From NCBI RefSeq assembly GCF_037392515.1, contig NC_090287.1:9779501-9843500 (forward strand): DNA of 64,000 nucleotides. The letters are read 5' to 3'. Origin of the DNA: Haliotis asinina (Eukaryota; Mollusca; Gastropoda; Lepetellida; Haliotidae). This document shows, one piece after another, positions 35,580 to 46,719 of the stretch; within the stretch, counting starts at the first letter, position 1, and every line of letters begins with the position of its first letter. A program made the translations under genes and the position numbers. The notes beneath the pieces were generated by a model. The model did no database searches and had not been told where the DNA came from. It was given only the letters and a program-made list of their open reading frames with translations.

Positions 35580-35755
35580 TGTTTGTAAAAGGCGGCTAAC
35601 GGGATCGGTTGGCCAAAGTTTATGGCTTGCGTGACTCGTTGTCGTATCCCAGTTCTGTAGGTCGATGCTCTTACTGTCGATCACTGGTCCAGACTCGATT
35701 ATTTACAGATCGACCTCATACACCTGGAATATTGCTGGGCTAGAACGGTCTAACC
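35580..35755 (+). repeat. SINE family B copy
   Basis: GGCTAACGGGATCGGTTGGC, GTAGGTCGATGCTCTTACTG, CTGGTCCAGACTCGATTATT and ACACCTGGAATATTGCTGGG are in order. Confidence 0.65.
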
Positions 35756-35785
35756 TACACACAAATACAACCAACATTTGCACGC

Positions 35786-35788
35786 ATA

Positions 35789-35824
<36 letters not shown>

Positions 35825-35882
35825 TGTATGTATGTATGTATGTATGTATGTATGTATGTATGTATGTATGTATGTATGTATG
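35786..35882. repeat. (TATG)n microsatellite
   Basis: About 21 uninterrupted TATG units follow a short (TA)n run. It lies directly at the end of a family B SINE copy. Confidence 0.97.
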
Positions 35883-36301
35883 AAACTGCACGGCGGGCGG
35901 GACCTAAAAACACAGATGTGCATAGCGATAGCATCTGATGCTAATGTCAATCTTTCAATTTAAAGAACATTAAGTCGTAAATTACTTAATGAAAGTAGTA
36001 TGTAAGGTAGTATTTGACATGTTACTTAAGGACAGTGCAATAAATATCAATTAATCGTTTAGTCTTGTCATATCTTCAAGACAGCTGGGAGTTTGCGGAG
36101 TTGTTTTGAAAATTATCGGAAAGTCTTGCATGAATCACGGAAAACGGATCCAGTCTCGTGGGCCTACCCTTATTTCTACTTTCTAGGTATCCGCAGCTTG
36201 TTGTCAAATCTTGCCAATTTATTTTCTTGGTGTTAAATGCACATTCCCAAGAGATTGGACGTACTAGATAGAACATATGGTTTTCAAATGGGCCAGGCAT
36301 A

Positions 36302-37478
36302 CCACAGGCAAACTGTAGCGCAAATGCTTGTAACAGTGTAACAGTGTAAAGTGACCCTTCTTTCTAAACCCATGGGCAAAGGAAAGTGAAAACTTTTAGT
36401 TTTGATTCTTTGGCAAAGCTGTTCAAGTTATTAAAACCCTTAAAGGTCGAAACTGCTCGCCCTCACATTGACAAAGCATTCGCCCGAAGCGGCATGTTGC
36501 GAAATGCTTCGAGAAATAGTGGTGGTCATTCATCTCAGCTGACAGAAAACTACCGATGTGCAGCAGGTGTCAGAGCTCGACTTCCCATGCGTGGAATGGC
36601 ACTGGCCCAGGAACATCGTGATCTTAGGTCACAGTGGGCAAGGTCGCTGCACATGTACGGCGCTGTCTGGTATAACATTGGTTTTTTACAGACGAAGGTC
36701 AATTGACCATGTTCCATAATGATGACTGGGTGCGAGTGTACTGTCGGAAGGGAGAGAGGGAAGTTCATCCTTTTGAAGGAGGTGATGTGATGATGTGTGG
36801 AGGAATGTGGGGGAACCAAAGTACACAGTTGGTCGTAATACGTGGAAACTTGAACGCTCAGAGATACATAGATGACAGCACGACAACGCCAGGCCCAACA
36901 CAGTGCGAAATTTCCAGGACTTCTTGAACGCCCAGAATATCCAAGTTCTCCTATGGCCAGCATGATTACAGACCTGAACTCCATACAGCACTTGTGAGAT
37001 CACCTGAATTGCTTTGTAAGAAGACGACCACGACCCCCAGCAAACCGACAAGAAGCTCCCAGGAACGAGTGGAATAGGATTCCGAATGGCGTCATTCGGC
37101 TGCTGACGACATCGGTGAGACTAGAGGTGGTCACACTCGTTATTCAGGATGTGTATGCGTGACCAGTGACTTGAAATGACGTAGACACTCCATGATGACT
37201 GTTGCTGTATCTGTGATCTGTGCTATTCCTACCTAAGTGAAACGTGGTATTTTTATCTGTGAGGAGTTTCTCATAGACATTGTAGGTGCATTGTCCCAAA
37301 TGCTGACTTCATTAAATGTACTATAACATTGTATGTTTTGCTTTGATTTTATCGATATTTACAAACGGTGTTCACTTTCTTTTGCCAACTAGTTTTACAT
37401 CTTTCGCTCGCATTATATGAAAACTGGTCATTTTCCCTGTGTTGCGCAAACGTGTTTGCGTTACAGTTTGCCTGTGGG
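36302..37478 (+). mobile_element. Tc1-type DNA transposon, nearly full length, flanked by TA
   Basis: Terminal inverted repeats are visible: left CCACAGGCAAACTGTAGCGC and right (inverse) CCCACAGGCAAACTGTAACG. Similarity extends about 100 bp inwards, including GGCAAAGGAAAGTGAA against GGCAAAAGAAAGTGAA. TA dinucleotides abut both ends (36300-36301 and 37479-37480), as expected for Tc1/mariner target duplication. The 1177-bp element contains a broken transposase. Confidence 0.85.
36386..37150 (+). pseudogene. Tc1-like transposase, frameshifted
   Basis: Pieces of a DDE transposase read in different frames. There is an N-terminal part with VRARLPMRGMALAQEHRDLR, then (after a shift) FFTDEGQLTMFHNDDWVRVY with the second acidic residue. 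GGDVMMCGGMWGNQ and LVVIRGNLNAQRYIDD follow, then DNARPNTVRNFQDFLNAQNI in another frame and DLNSIQHL near 36970. Relative to family members roughly 60 bp is missing after NAQRYIDD, and stops follow DLNSIQHL. The copy cannot make an intact transposase. Confidence 0.85.
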
Positions 37479-37806
37479 TAACCAGACTCTTAATGCCACA
37501 CGGGCGGGAACTGCATGTCAACTTGGTTCAAATGGCAGTGTGAGGAAATACATAACAGTTTATGTCTGACTTTCAGTTATTCTCATTACTGGGATTAATT
37601 TTGAGGAAAATGTAATTAACAGCATCCCATTTTTTCTGGACATTTCAATAACTAATCAAACAAATGTACAAACGCTCATTACTGAAAAAATGATCAGTAC
37701 ATTTAGAAGTAGAAACAGATCTCATGCTTGCATGAAGGGCACTAGGCAGGGTGAAAGAACATAGTCTTCATATAAGTAGGCTAGACTGTTTCGTGGGGTG
37801 TTTTAA

Positions 37807-39100
37807 ATTGTATGGTTACATTGGTAACATTGGTGGTTGTGGTGGCGTATAAACTTGTATTGTTACATTGGTAACATTGGTGGTTGTGGTGGTGTATAAA
37901 CTTGTATTGTTACATTGGTAACATTGGTGGTTGTGGTGGTGTATAAACTTGTATTGTTACATTGGTAACATTGGTGGTTGTGGTGGTGTATAAACTTGTA
38001 TTGTTACAGCGGTAACATTGGTGGTTGTGGTGGTGTATAAACTTGTATTGTTACAGCGGTAACATTGGTGGTTGTGGTGGTGTATAAACTTGTATTGTTA
38101 CATTGGTAACATTGGTGGTTGTGGTGGTGTATAAACTTGTATTGTTACAGCGGTAACATTGGTGGTTGTGGTGGTGTATAAACTTGTATTGTTACATTGG
38201 TAACATTGGTGGTTGTGGTGGTGTATAAACTTGTATTGTTACATTGGTAACATTGGTGGTTGTGGTGGTGTATAAACTTGTATTGTTACATTGGTAACAT
38301 TGGTGGTTGTGGTGGTGTATAAACTTGTATTGTTACATTGGTAACGTTGGTGGTTGTGGTGGTGTATAAACTTGTATTGTTACATTGGTAACATTGGTGG
38401 TTGTGGTGGCGTATAAACTTGTATTGTTACATTGGTAACATTGGTGGTTGTGGTGGCGTATAAACTTGTATTGTTACATTGGTAACATTGGTGGTTGTGG
38501 TGGCGTATAAACTTGTATTGTTACATTGGTAACATTGGTGGTTGTGGTGGTGTATAAACTTGTATTGTTACATTGGTAACATTGGTGGTTGTGGTGGTGT
38601 ATAAACTTGTATTGTTACATTGGTAACATTGGTGGTTGTGGTGGTGTATAAACTTGTATTGTTACATTGGTAACATTGGTGGTTGTGGTGGTGTATAAAC
38701 TTGTATTGTTACATTGGTAACATTGGTGGTTGTGGTGGTGTATAAACTTGTATTGTTACAGCGGTAACATTGGTGGTTGTGGTGGTGTATAAACTTGTAT
38801 TGTTACAGCGGTAACATTGGTGGTTGTGGTGGTGTATAAACTTGTATTGTTACATTGGTAACATTGGTGGTTGTGGTGGTGTATAAACTTGTATTGTTAC
38901 ATTGGTAACATTGGTGGTTGTGGTGGTGTATAAACTTGTATTGTTACAGCGGTAACATTGGTGGTTGTGGTGGTGTATAAACTTGTATTGTTACAGTGGT
39001 AACATTGGTGGTTGTGGTGGTGTATAAACTTGTATTGTTACAGTGGTAACATTGGTGGTTGTGGTGGTGTATAAACTTGTATTGTTACATTGGTAACATT
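37807..39100. repeat. 47-bp minisatellite, about 27 copies, with a TGTTAC/GTAACA dyad
   Basis: The unit is TTGTTACATTGGTAACATTG, GTGGTTGTGGTGGTGTATAA, ACTTGTA. The only frequent variants are TACATT/TACAGC/TACAGT in the dyad spacer and GGTGTA/GGCGTA. Each unit holds TGTTAC-4 nt-GTAACA. The very low divergence shows recent homogenisation. Confidence 0.97.
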
Positions 39101-39104
39101 CACA

Positions 39105-40390
39105 CAACAAAGTCGTCCATTGTTCATCCAGCAATGACCTTTGTCTGCTATGACTGAATTCAGGCACTTTAGGTTGCCTCGTGTTATTTATATCTAGGTA
39201 ATACTAACGACACTGTTACCTTTGACCACTTTGTCTGCTATTCCAGAATTAACATTTATAAACAGCCAAGAAGAACAGCTCCCTGACAATGACAGTGGTG
39301 CAGTTGTAGCAAGTTGGGATTGTAGCAAGTAAGGTCCATAGCGTATTCTCACTTGATTGTTATCTCTTCATTAGCACTAGTCTACAATGACAGAAAACAA
39401 CAGGCATGATGTTGTAATGTCTGATCTGCGACTTCCCTGCTCCATCTCACAACACATACAGTGTAACCTGCTATTTCAGATACAGACTTGCCTTGCACTT
39501 TCAGTTAATGAACGCTTGTGGGTTCAAAGCACACACCCTGTCCGTTCACAGTCAAGGGAGAGACGTTGAAGGCGGTGTCGTTGAGAAACATGTTCTATGT
39601 GTAAATAGCGTTAAACATTTAGAGTGAGATACGTGCGACAAACATAAACAATACATTTCAGCACTTGATTCATGTTTTCTCGGGCTGTCAGTTAGCCAGT
39701 CTCATTATGGATCACGAAGTTTACAGAAGTTAGACTTTAGTCAACATTAACAAGGAAGTTAAGCAACAAGCCTATTAAAAGGATATTTCAAAATTCGACG
39801 CACAAATGACCAAAACGATATGCAGTTTCGTATTTTGACTTGTTCAAAGCACATGTTCTCATAATTTGAACAACTGACTCGCCTTTCCAAGTGTTTGTTT
39901 GGCACAATATATTCACTCTTGGTACAGTTTTGAGTGATTTGAGCTATGCTAATGAAACAGTAAGACTCCGCTTTTAACAGTGGAATCTTGCGATCACCAT
40001 CGTCATCAGTAGTACATTGAACAGCTACATAACTAGTTACGGTCATTGTGTTAGTAATATACTTAGTGATATAGAATGTATGGCGTTTATGCCACAGCCA
40101 GCAAGGAACCAGCTCTATAAAACTTAATAAATGAAGTCCTATTACTACACGTTAGTTAAGAACCACAGAATTCTTTCTTATAACAACAGTCAACACTGCA
40201 TGAATTACGGCGGTGCTTAACCTATTTGAGTACTATGTCATGGTCGGACAAACGTTTGATGACTGAAAGCACGAGCATTGATCCCCGCCCTTTGTGTACG
40301 ATGAAACACGTTACCGTGGCTGACACCATTCTAGTTGGTTTCGATAACAACAATAGGGTACTTTTAACCTACCCTGATCGGAAATCGTAA
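39105..40390. other. Intergenic, nothing recognised
   Basis: No conserved gene was recognised. ORFs at 39387-39569 and 39759-40046 have no domain support. Confidence 0.4.
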
Positions 40391-40558
40391 AAAAGGTAGT
40401 GAGTGAGTATGGTTTTACGCCGCTTCTAACAATATTCCACCACTATTACGGCGGGAACACCATAAATGGGCTTTGCGCTCTGCACTCATATGGGGAAACG
40501 AACCTGGACCTTTGGCGTGACGAGCGAACGCTTTAACCACTAGGCTACCCCACCGTCC
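40391..40558 (-). repeat. SINE family A, complete copy with recognisable insertion point
   Basis: The minus-strand copy has its tail (GTAGTGAGTGAGTATGGTTT) on the left and its tRNA-like head (GACGAGCGAACGCTTTAACC, ACTAGGCTACCCCACC) on the right. The flanks CCTGATCGGAAATCGTAA and ACAAGGTTTCAC join to match a continuous sequence at 34190-34217. Confidence 0.75.
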
Positions 40559-40574
40559 CAACAAGGTTTCACCA

Positions 40575-41130
40575 TTGCCCTAAAATTCGACGTGCGGAGA
40601 TGCGTCTCTCAGGCACTTAAGGCGCTTGTGTGTGTGTTCGAATCTCGTTATTCCCGATTTTATTTCTATTTGTGTCAGCACCTTGGAGTTTTACCAAAGT
40701 GGTAATTGTCAAAGACATGCATCACCTGGGTTTTACTTCTCTGTCAAACCAACCCCTTGTAACAGGAATACTGTTCATAGCAGTTTCAAACACAACTCAG
40801 TCGCTCATCTATTCCAACAGAACCTTAAAACGCCATCCCTAAACACACTTTCAAGTCATGCTGATATCCTGTCGCCATTCAATATTCCGCTGGGGCCAGA
40901 AGGAACGATCGTGTTTTGCAGTATCTGTACTTCATTACGACTGATATTTATAGTGCTGACGCTATCACTTCCCTACTGTCTATAGGAGTCCCACTGGACA
41001 GATGAGTGATGTGGTTGTCTGATATCCGACAATATCTGACTCAGCGTAAAGCCAAACGTTTGATTTAATTTCGATATTTGGCAATCTCCTTCAAATTAGA
41101 TCTTTAACTCTCTCTCTCCCAATGAAGATT
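40575..41130. other. Intergenic, nothing recognised
   Basis: A 119-codon plus frame at 40626-40985 shows no domain or conserved composition. Confidence 0.35.
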
Positions 41131-41139
41131 AGGATTGGG

Positions 41140-41734
41140 CTTCGTGCACCACGCTTTTCCTGTGAGGCGAGGTTGTTCTGTCTTAGTGAACCACGCTTAT
41201 CCTGTGAAGCGAGGTTGTTCTGTCTTCGTGAACCACACTTATCCTGTGAAGCGAGGTTGTTCTGTCTTCATGAACCACACTTATCCTGAGAAGCGATGTT
41301 ATTCTGTCTTCATGAGCCACATGTATCCTGTGAAGCGAGGTTGTTCTGTCTTCGTGAACCACACTTATCCTGTGAAGCGAGGTTGTTCTGTCTTCATGAA
41401 CCACACTTATCCTGAGAAGCGATGTTATTCTGTCTTCATGAGCCACATGTATCCTGTGAAGCGAGGTTGTTCTGTCTTCGTGAACCACACTTATCCTGTG
41501 AAGCGAGGTTGTTCTGTCTTCATGAACCACACTTATCCTGAGAAGCGATGTTATTCTGTCTTCATGAGCCACATGTATCCTGTGAAGCGAGGTTGTTCTG
41601 TCTCCGTGAACTACACTTATCCTGTGAAGCGAGGTTGTTCTGTCTCCGTGAACCACGCTTATCCTGAGAGGCGAGGCTGTTCTGCCTTCATGAGACACAC
41701 ATATCCCGTGAAGCGAGGTAGTTCTGTCGACTGA
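41140..41734 (+). repeat. 42-bp tandem array (14 copies) reading as KR-punctuated peptide repeats
   Basis: Fourteen 42-bp units encode 14-residue repeats in one open frame (41135-41734, about 199 residues). Typical units are VNHTYPVKRGCSVF, MNHTYPEKRCYSVF and MSHMYPVKRGCSVF; the middle copies repeat these as a 126-bp higher-order trio. Every unit keeps a dibasic KR or RR, a pattern seen in multi-copy neuropeptide precursors. No signal peptide or upstream exon was seen, most unit differences change amino acids, and the opposite strand is equally open. A minisatellite is the safer call and a secreted precursor an unproven alternative. Confidence 0.7.
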
Positions 41735-41739
41735 CGAAG

Positions 41740-42230
41740 TGTCGGTAGATTTTAACTCACTCACTCCCACACAGATCGATGTGTGCAAGTGTGTTCGCAT
41801 CCTTCTGAAACGGGTGGATAAGTGCTGCTCAACCGACTGTCATTTCCACTGACTTAACCGACATTTTATCCGAGATTGCATTCAAATGATTTGAAATTTC
41901 TGTAAAGTCTGTAAGAGTCATGGTCACACCTATACTAACAGAAATGCGAGGGGTGCTACCGGAATAGTTACCCTTTTCTCGAACACCTTTCTACTCTGAC
42001 TTCCGATCCATTCAAAAATATGAGCGCCATATGTGTAGACTGATAATCGCGACTGGTTATTTTCTAGCATTGACGTTTTGTCTGAAAGTTATGGTAAACA
42101 TATCCCTTTTAATAACACGACCAATGAAGCTGTGTATTAAATCATGGCCTTATAATACAAAGCTACTTACCACAACAGCTGTTACAAGTCCTATACCTTA
42201 ACATAGACGTTCTACAGTCTCAGTGTTAAG
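41740..42230. other. Intergenic, nothing recognised
   Basis: A short ACTCACTCACTC tail-like remnant lies at 41757-41766. No gene was seen. Confidence 0.4.
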
Positions 42231-42231
42231 G

Positions 42232-42337
42232 TCCTGGATTTTCGAAGCTCTTGGCGCTAAGACAGTCGTAAGTTAATGTTAATGCATGGCACTTCCGACT
42301 ATCTTAGCCCAAAGAGAGCTTCAAAAATCTAGGCCCA
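42232..42337. mobile_element. Foldback MITE, TTTTCGAAGC family, copy 3
   Basis: CTGGATTTTCGAAGCTCTTG, GCGCTAAGACAGTCGTAAGT and the inverse TTCCGACTATCTTAGCCC..GAGAGCTTCAAAAATCTAGG flank the spacer TTAATGTTAATGCATGGCA. It is the copy with the clearest outer arms. Confidence 0.75.
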
Positions 42338-42624
42338 GTTGTGACTCTGGGAACATGTCACACGGGTACAATTCTTGCTTAAGGTAGTGGGTGAACACTG
42401 ATTGTAACTCTCCTAATGGGAACCAAACTGAATGTATAATCTGTAAAATGAAGTCTCTTGTGGATTATAGCAAAAGTAAACCTTTCTCATCCTTTTTTAA
42501 CATATAGGCTAACAAACCCGGATATAACTGAATACGAAAACACGGATGGATTCAACACTAAAATACAATGAGACCCGTGAAGGCCCGGGGAAGAATAAGC
42601 CTTCATCAACCCCTGCTTGCCATG

Positions 42625-42840
42625 AAAGGCGACAATGCATGTCGTTAGAGGCGATTAACGAGATCGGGCGGTGATCAGGATCACTGACTTGGTTGACACG
42701 TCATCGATTCTCAGTTGGTTGCGCAGATCAATGCTCATGCTATTGATCACTGGATTGTCTGGTCCAGACTGATTATTTACAGACAGCTACCATATAGCTG
42801 GAATATTGCTGAGTGCGGTGAAAAACTAAACTCACTCACT
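42625..42840 (+). repeat. SINE family B, near-complete copy
   Basis: GCGATTAACGAGATCGGGCG, GACTTGGTTGACACGTCATC, GCAGATCAATGCTCATGCTA, CACTGGATTGTCTGGTCCAG and CATATAGCTGGAATATTGCT are in order, ending AAACTCACTCACT. It is useful as the window's reference copy of family B. Confidence 0.8.
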
Positions 42841-42844
42841 AAAA

Positions 42845-45265
42845 TACAACGGCCAACAGTTGACGACGACTCGCAACCAGCTCTACGCTGATCATTGGGG
42901 AACAAGCCTTGATATGCTTCTTTAAAGGCCCTTGAATGTTTACTTGAAGATCTCGTACGTTTCACCAACACATTACACAGACGAGAACATTTTCCTTTAA
43001 CGGCAATTTACTGCTATGTTATTTATTTTACAAGTTGTAGAGGACTCTTGAGAATCGGCAAACGGGAAAAGAAAGGCTATTAGTTAGGGGCAAAAATCGA
43101 TATAATGTGGTTAAAAACATCTCTTCCCCAGTTGTATGTCTGCTTTGGAACAATGAATAACAAAAAGGGTCGACGTCGCTGTTAGATTATATGCACACAC
43201 GACATAAGACAGATAGTCTCAACAAACAGCGGTGAACAAACAAACCCGAGAAACCTTCATGTTCTTTTCTTTGCCAATAACGGTGACAGCATCCTTCCGT
43301 CTTTGTTGTAGCTTCAATAAGTTTAATTAAGATCTTCCTATGAACGTTTTACGTTTGATCACGGAGTCCAAAATATTTGAAGACGTTCTAATTTATGCAG
43401 AATATTAAGAATCACTCTTTAGAAAGCAATGAGCATCTCTTATAGGCAGACCACAATGAGGCAGATTATTGGATTCAAACGTTGCGGATCCTGACCAGTA
43501 AAGGTGTAATCTCTTTTCCAAACTGGTACCCTAGCCCACGATGTTTGAAATAATTATCCCCCAATAATGACATCAGTATTCTTATTACAGTGACTTCCGT
43601 TAATGGACTTGTATTTATTGTAAGGGTATCTGCGTCTTCTTCACATAAACGGGTAGTGTTACGGGCAGGCTGTGTGACCTTTAGTTAAATGGTAAACAGA
43701 AACTCCAAACAGTATACCTTTAACGTGTGTTGCCATAGTACCCGGGCGTGGTGTAGCAGTGTCCAGCAACTAGGCTGCTAGTCAAAACAAGATAGTTCTT
43801 CATTAATATAATTATATTTATATGACTGAACTCTCCTCGGTTGGAGTGCATGCATAATGATATATATTATTTAAGAAGGCCAAAATGTATCATTTTATTT
43901 ATTTGTTCTTATTGGTGTCACGTTTCTGTAACACATGGCTGAAGACTACAAAGCATGGTTATTTTAAGCATTTTTTGCCTTTTATGGCCTTCAACCATGT
44001 GCTAGAGAAACGTAATACTGAGACGAATAAGTGATGAATATTTAGGGAATACATACTGTATCTGACGTGGAAGGAGGACGTCGAGGTGAAGTTGGATTGA
44101 TCAGAGGCTGTAGAAGATATGGATATTGATGACTGTGGCACCCAACCGCAGATCAGAACAACATATAATGAAAACAAGATATATATGTACATATGGCAGG
44201 GTGTTACACTGTCGATGATGACGTCAGAACTGCTGTCATGTTAATGTTACGCTGTGGAAAAGCCAGTGAACAAGGGGCGTAGCTACACATGATTTTTGCT
44301 ATGAATGTTGGGCAAGCCATGAATAGTATCTAACTTTAAAGCTTTGTAATCTATCGGGTTTGACAAACTTGACAAAATCATTTTTGTAAGAAATCTATTC
44401 GATCAGTTGGGTCTGATGAGTTATTCTGACTTTGCCATTAGCATGTGTTTAAAATGGATTGCAAACGCCCACCGGTAACACACGAGACGACCACATGCCA
44501 ATGCAAGCTTGTTGTCACATAATAGGTACCTTCTTTAAGTTGCATTTTACAAGCTAAGTACACTACAGACACGTTTTACTAACAACAACGTCTTTATTTA
44601 CTCACAAACTAAAGAAGTTGTTACCCATGACGCTTATCTATATTCACTAAGTAGGTATCGGTGCCTCTTTGCGTGCAATGCTTACCATGAAATGAGGTGA
44701 TGCTCATGCTATCAGTCACAGGTATTTCTTGTTACAAAGATATATATAGGTGCCCGTAAACATGTACAATCATTATCATCCCGCTCTGAGTGCACCTGAG
44801 GGCAGACGACACAGCCAATCAGAAGTTGGACATTGTCATCTAAACGTCTCATGATACGACTACCAGTGATAAACGAGAAGCTATACGGTATGATAAAAGA
44901 CTGGACAGCCACAATGAAAAACATTCCCATGATAATACACAGTTGCGGTGCTACACGACCTATATTAATCAAGAGGTAATGAGATCGCCAATATCCGCGG
45001 ATTTCTCTGTAAAAGCTGAACGGAGGAGAAAATCAATTGTTCACTTATACCTTTTGATAAAACCTATCCGACTTACGACTTAACCCATTGTGAGAAATTA
45101 CATTTCCGATTTACCATACTACCGATCACGTGTGGGTGGTTTAGCTGGAACCGAATATGTGTAATTACTGCAAGGATGAGGTACTACCAACTGGAAACTT
45201 CAAATTGTTACAGTATACAAAACATGGGAATATCCCTATGATAACCGCATACAAATGTACATACT
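42845..45265. other. Intergenic, nothing recognised
   Basis: No conserved gene was recognised over about 2.4 kb. The minus frame at 44712-44972 has a hydrophobic segment (LCIIMGMFFIVAVQSFIIPY) but no other support. Confidence 0.35.
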
Positions 45266-45269
45266 GAAT

Positions 45270-45545
45270 AGGGGTGACACGATACAGGCGCCTTAACATA
45301 CGATACGTGTCTCGATACTGAGCTCACGGTACGATACGTATCGCAATACGGCTTTTTCGACAGCTTGTGCACAACAAGCATCCATTATCTTCATGGTCAG
45401 TAATGGGTTGTTGAAAACCAACTAATCCGCACAATTCAAAGTAAAACATCGTATCGGGATATACGACAATGTAAATCTCTGTATCGATTCACTGTATCGT
45501 CGGCCTGTGCACCGATGCATCGATGTGTATCGATGAATCGTCACA
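45270..45545. mobile_element. Possible hAT-like MITE rich in GATACG/CGTATC
   Basis: The segment begins AGGGGTGACACGATACAGG and ends TGTATCGATGAATCGTCACA. The outer ends are partly inverse to each other, and many GATACG/CGTATC/ATCGATAC motifs lie between. The design resembles non-autonomous hAT elements. No target duplication could be fixed by eye. Confidence 0.35.
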
Positions 45546-45549
45546 ACAA

Positions 45550-46620
45550 GCAAGACCTCCATCGTTTAGCGCCATCCTCCACCGATAAGAAACATTGGGC
45601 AGACGACACAACTGCCTTCCAAACAGACGCCCACAAACTCACGTTTGCATGTCACAGCCAACGCCTATCCACTCGCCGATGGGAAGAACAGTTGTATAAG
45701 CATCAGTAATGTCTCGTGGCCCGTCCAACAAAGGTCGAGAGTCATAGCATGCATCTTGTTATTGTAAAGGTCACGCTCCTGAAATGAGGAAAGAATTTAC
45801 AGGTTTGTTACGTTACAATAATTCCAGCCCTCAGTTCTACATTAATGAGACGGTGTTTATCTCTATCCTCATCAAGGTCAAGGTCAAACATTGCGTAAAT
45901 GGTCATACATTTGCCTAGGGAGCCCGGATGACAGTAATCCCTTCAGTGGCCATCCTAATTCTTTCTGTCACGTCAATGACGACGGAGACACCATTGCCGT
46001 GAATACAGGCAGTAGGAGGAAGAGAACGCGTTCTGACGGAAAGTTTTAAGATGTTTATCTTCGAAAATGGTATATTATTCTTTCAGTACTTTTTCAAATT
46101 CAGTATTCAAGTGTTACGAAAACCTGAACAAATTAGGAATGTCATACTTGTTTTTGTTGCGTATATTACAGTGTATTTAGAATAGGAAAATACATATCTT
46201 TGCAAGTCACATAAACATTGAAACTTCATCCCAAACTTCTACTGCTTTTATTTATTTATAGAACACATTTAGCAGAATCCTATTTCCAACTACAGAAGTT
46301 TTCCACAATGAATAATCAAGAAAGCTGATTTTACTTCAAGAGGAAATGGTGTATTGATGTCTGCACACTGCACTTTAAACGGGGGAATTAAATGTCAAGC
46401 TTTTCAATTCTGCACAAAAAGAAGGAAATTTGCTTCCATGAGCAACCAACTGAGCTCCAGTGGCGCCAAAAATGATTTATCCACTGAAGGGTCTCATCTT
46501 TAATTAGACAATTATTCATCTTCATCTATTCTATTAGTGTGCAATACCATGTTAATGGAAGATATAATTTTACATTACCTTAAGTTACCAAATCAATTTT
46601 ACACTTATACATATATAAGT
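45550..46620. other. Intergenic, nothing recognised
   Basis: No gene or clear repeat was identified. Confidence 0.35.
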
Positions 46621-46621
46621 A

Positions 46622-46624
<3 letters not shown>

Positions 46625-46712
<88 letters not shown>
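46625..46712. repeat. (TG)n microsatellite
   Basis: About 44 uninterrupted TG dinucleotides. The VCVCVC reading frame across it is an artefact. Confidence 0.97.
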
Positions 46713-46713
<1 letters not shown>

Positions 46714-46719
46714 GATCTA

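Noticed and set aside
35665..35963. ORFs with MYVCMYVC / THIHTYIH repeats
   Set aside because: Translation of the (TATG)n microsatellite on both strands.
36550..37051. Minus-strand ORFs over the Tc1 element
   Set aside because: Antisense shadows of the transposase, whose motifs are on the plus strand.
40626..40985. 119-codon plus-strand frame
   Set aside because: Composition is not protein-like and nothing conserved was recognised.
44712..44972. Possible small membrane or secreted protein on the minus strand
   Set aside because: A single hydrophobic stretch in AT-rich DNA is expected by chance; no other evidence.
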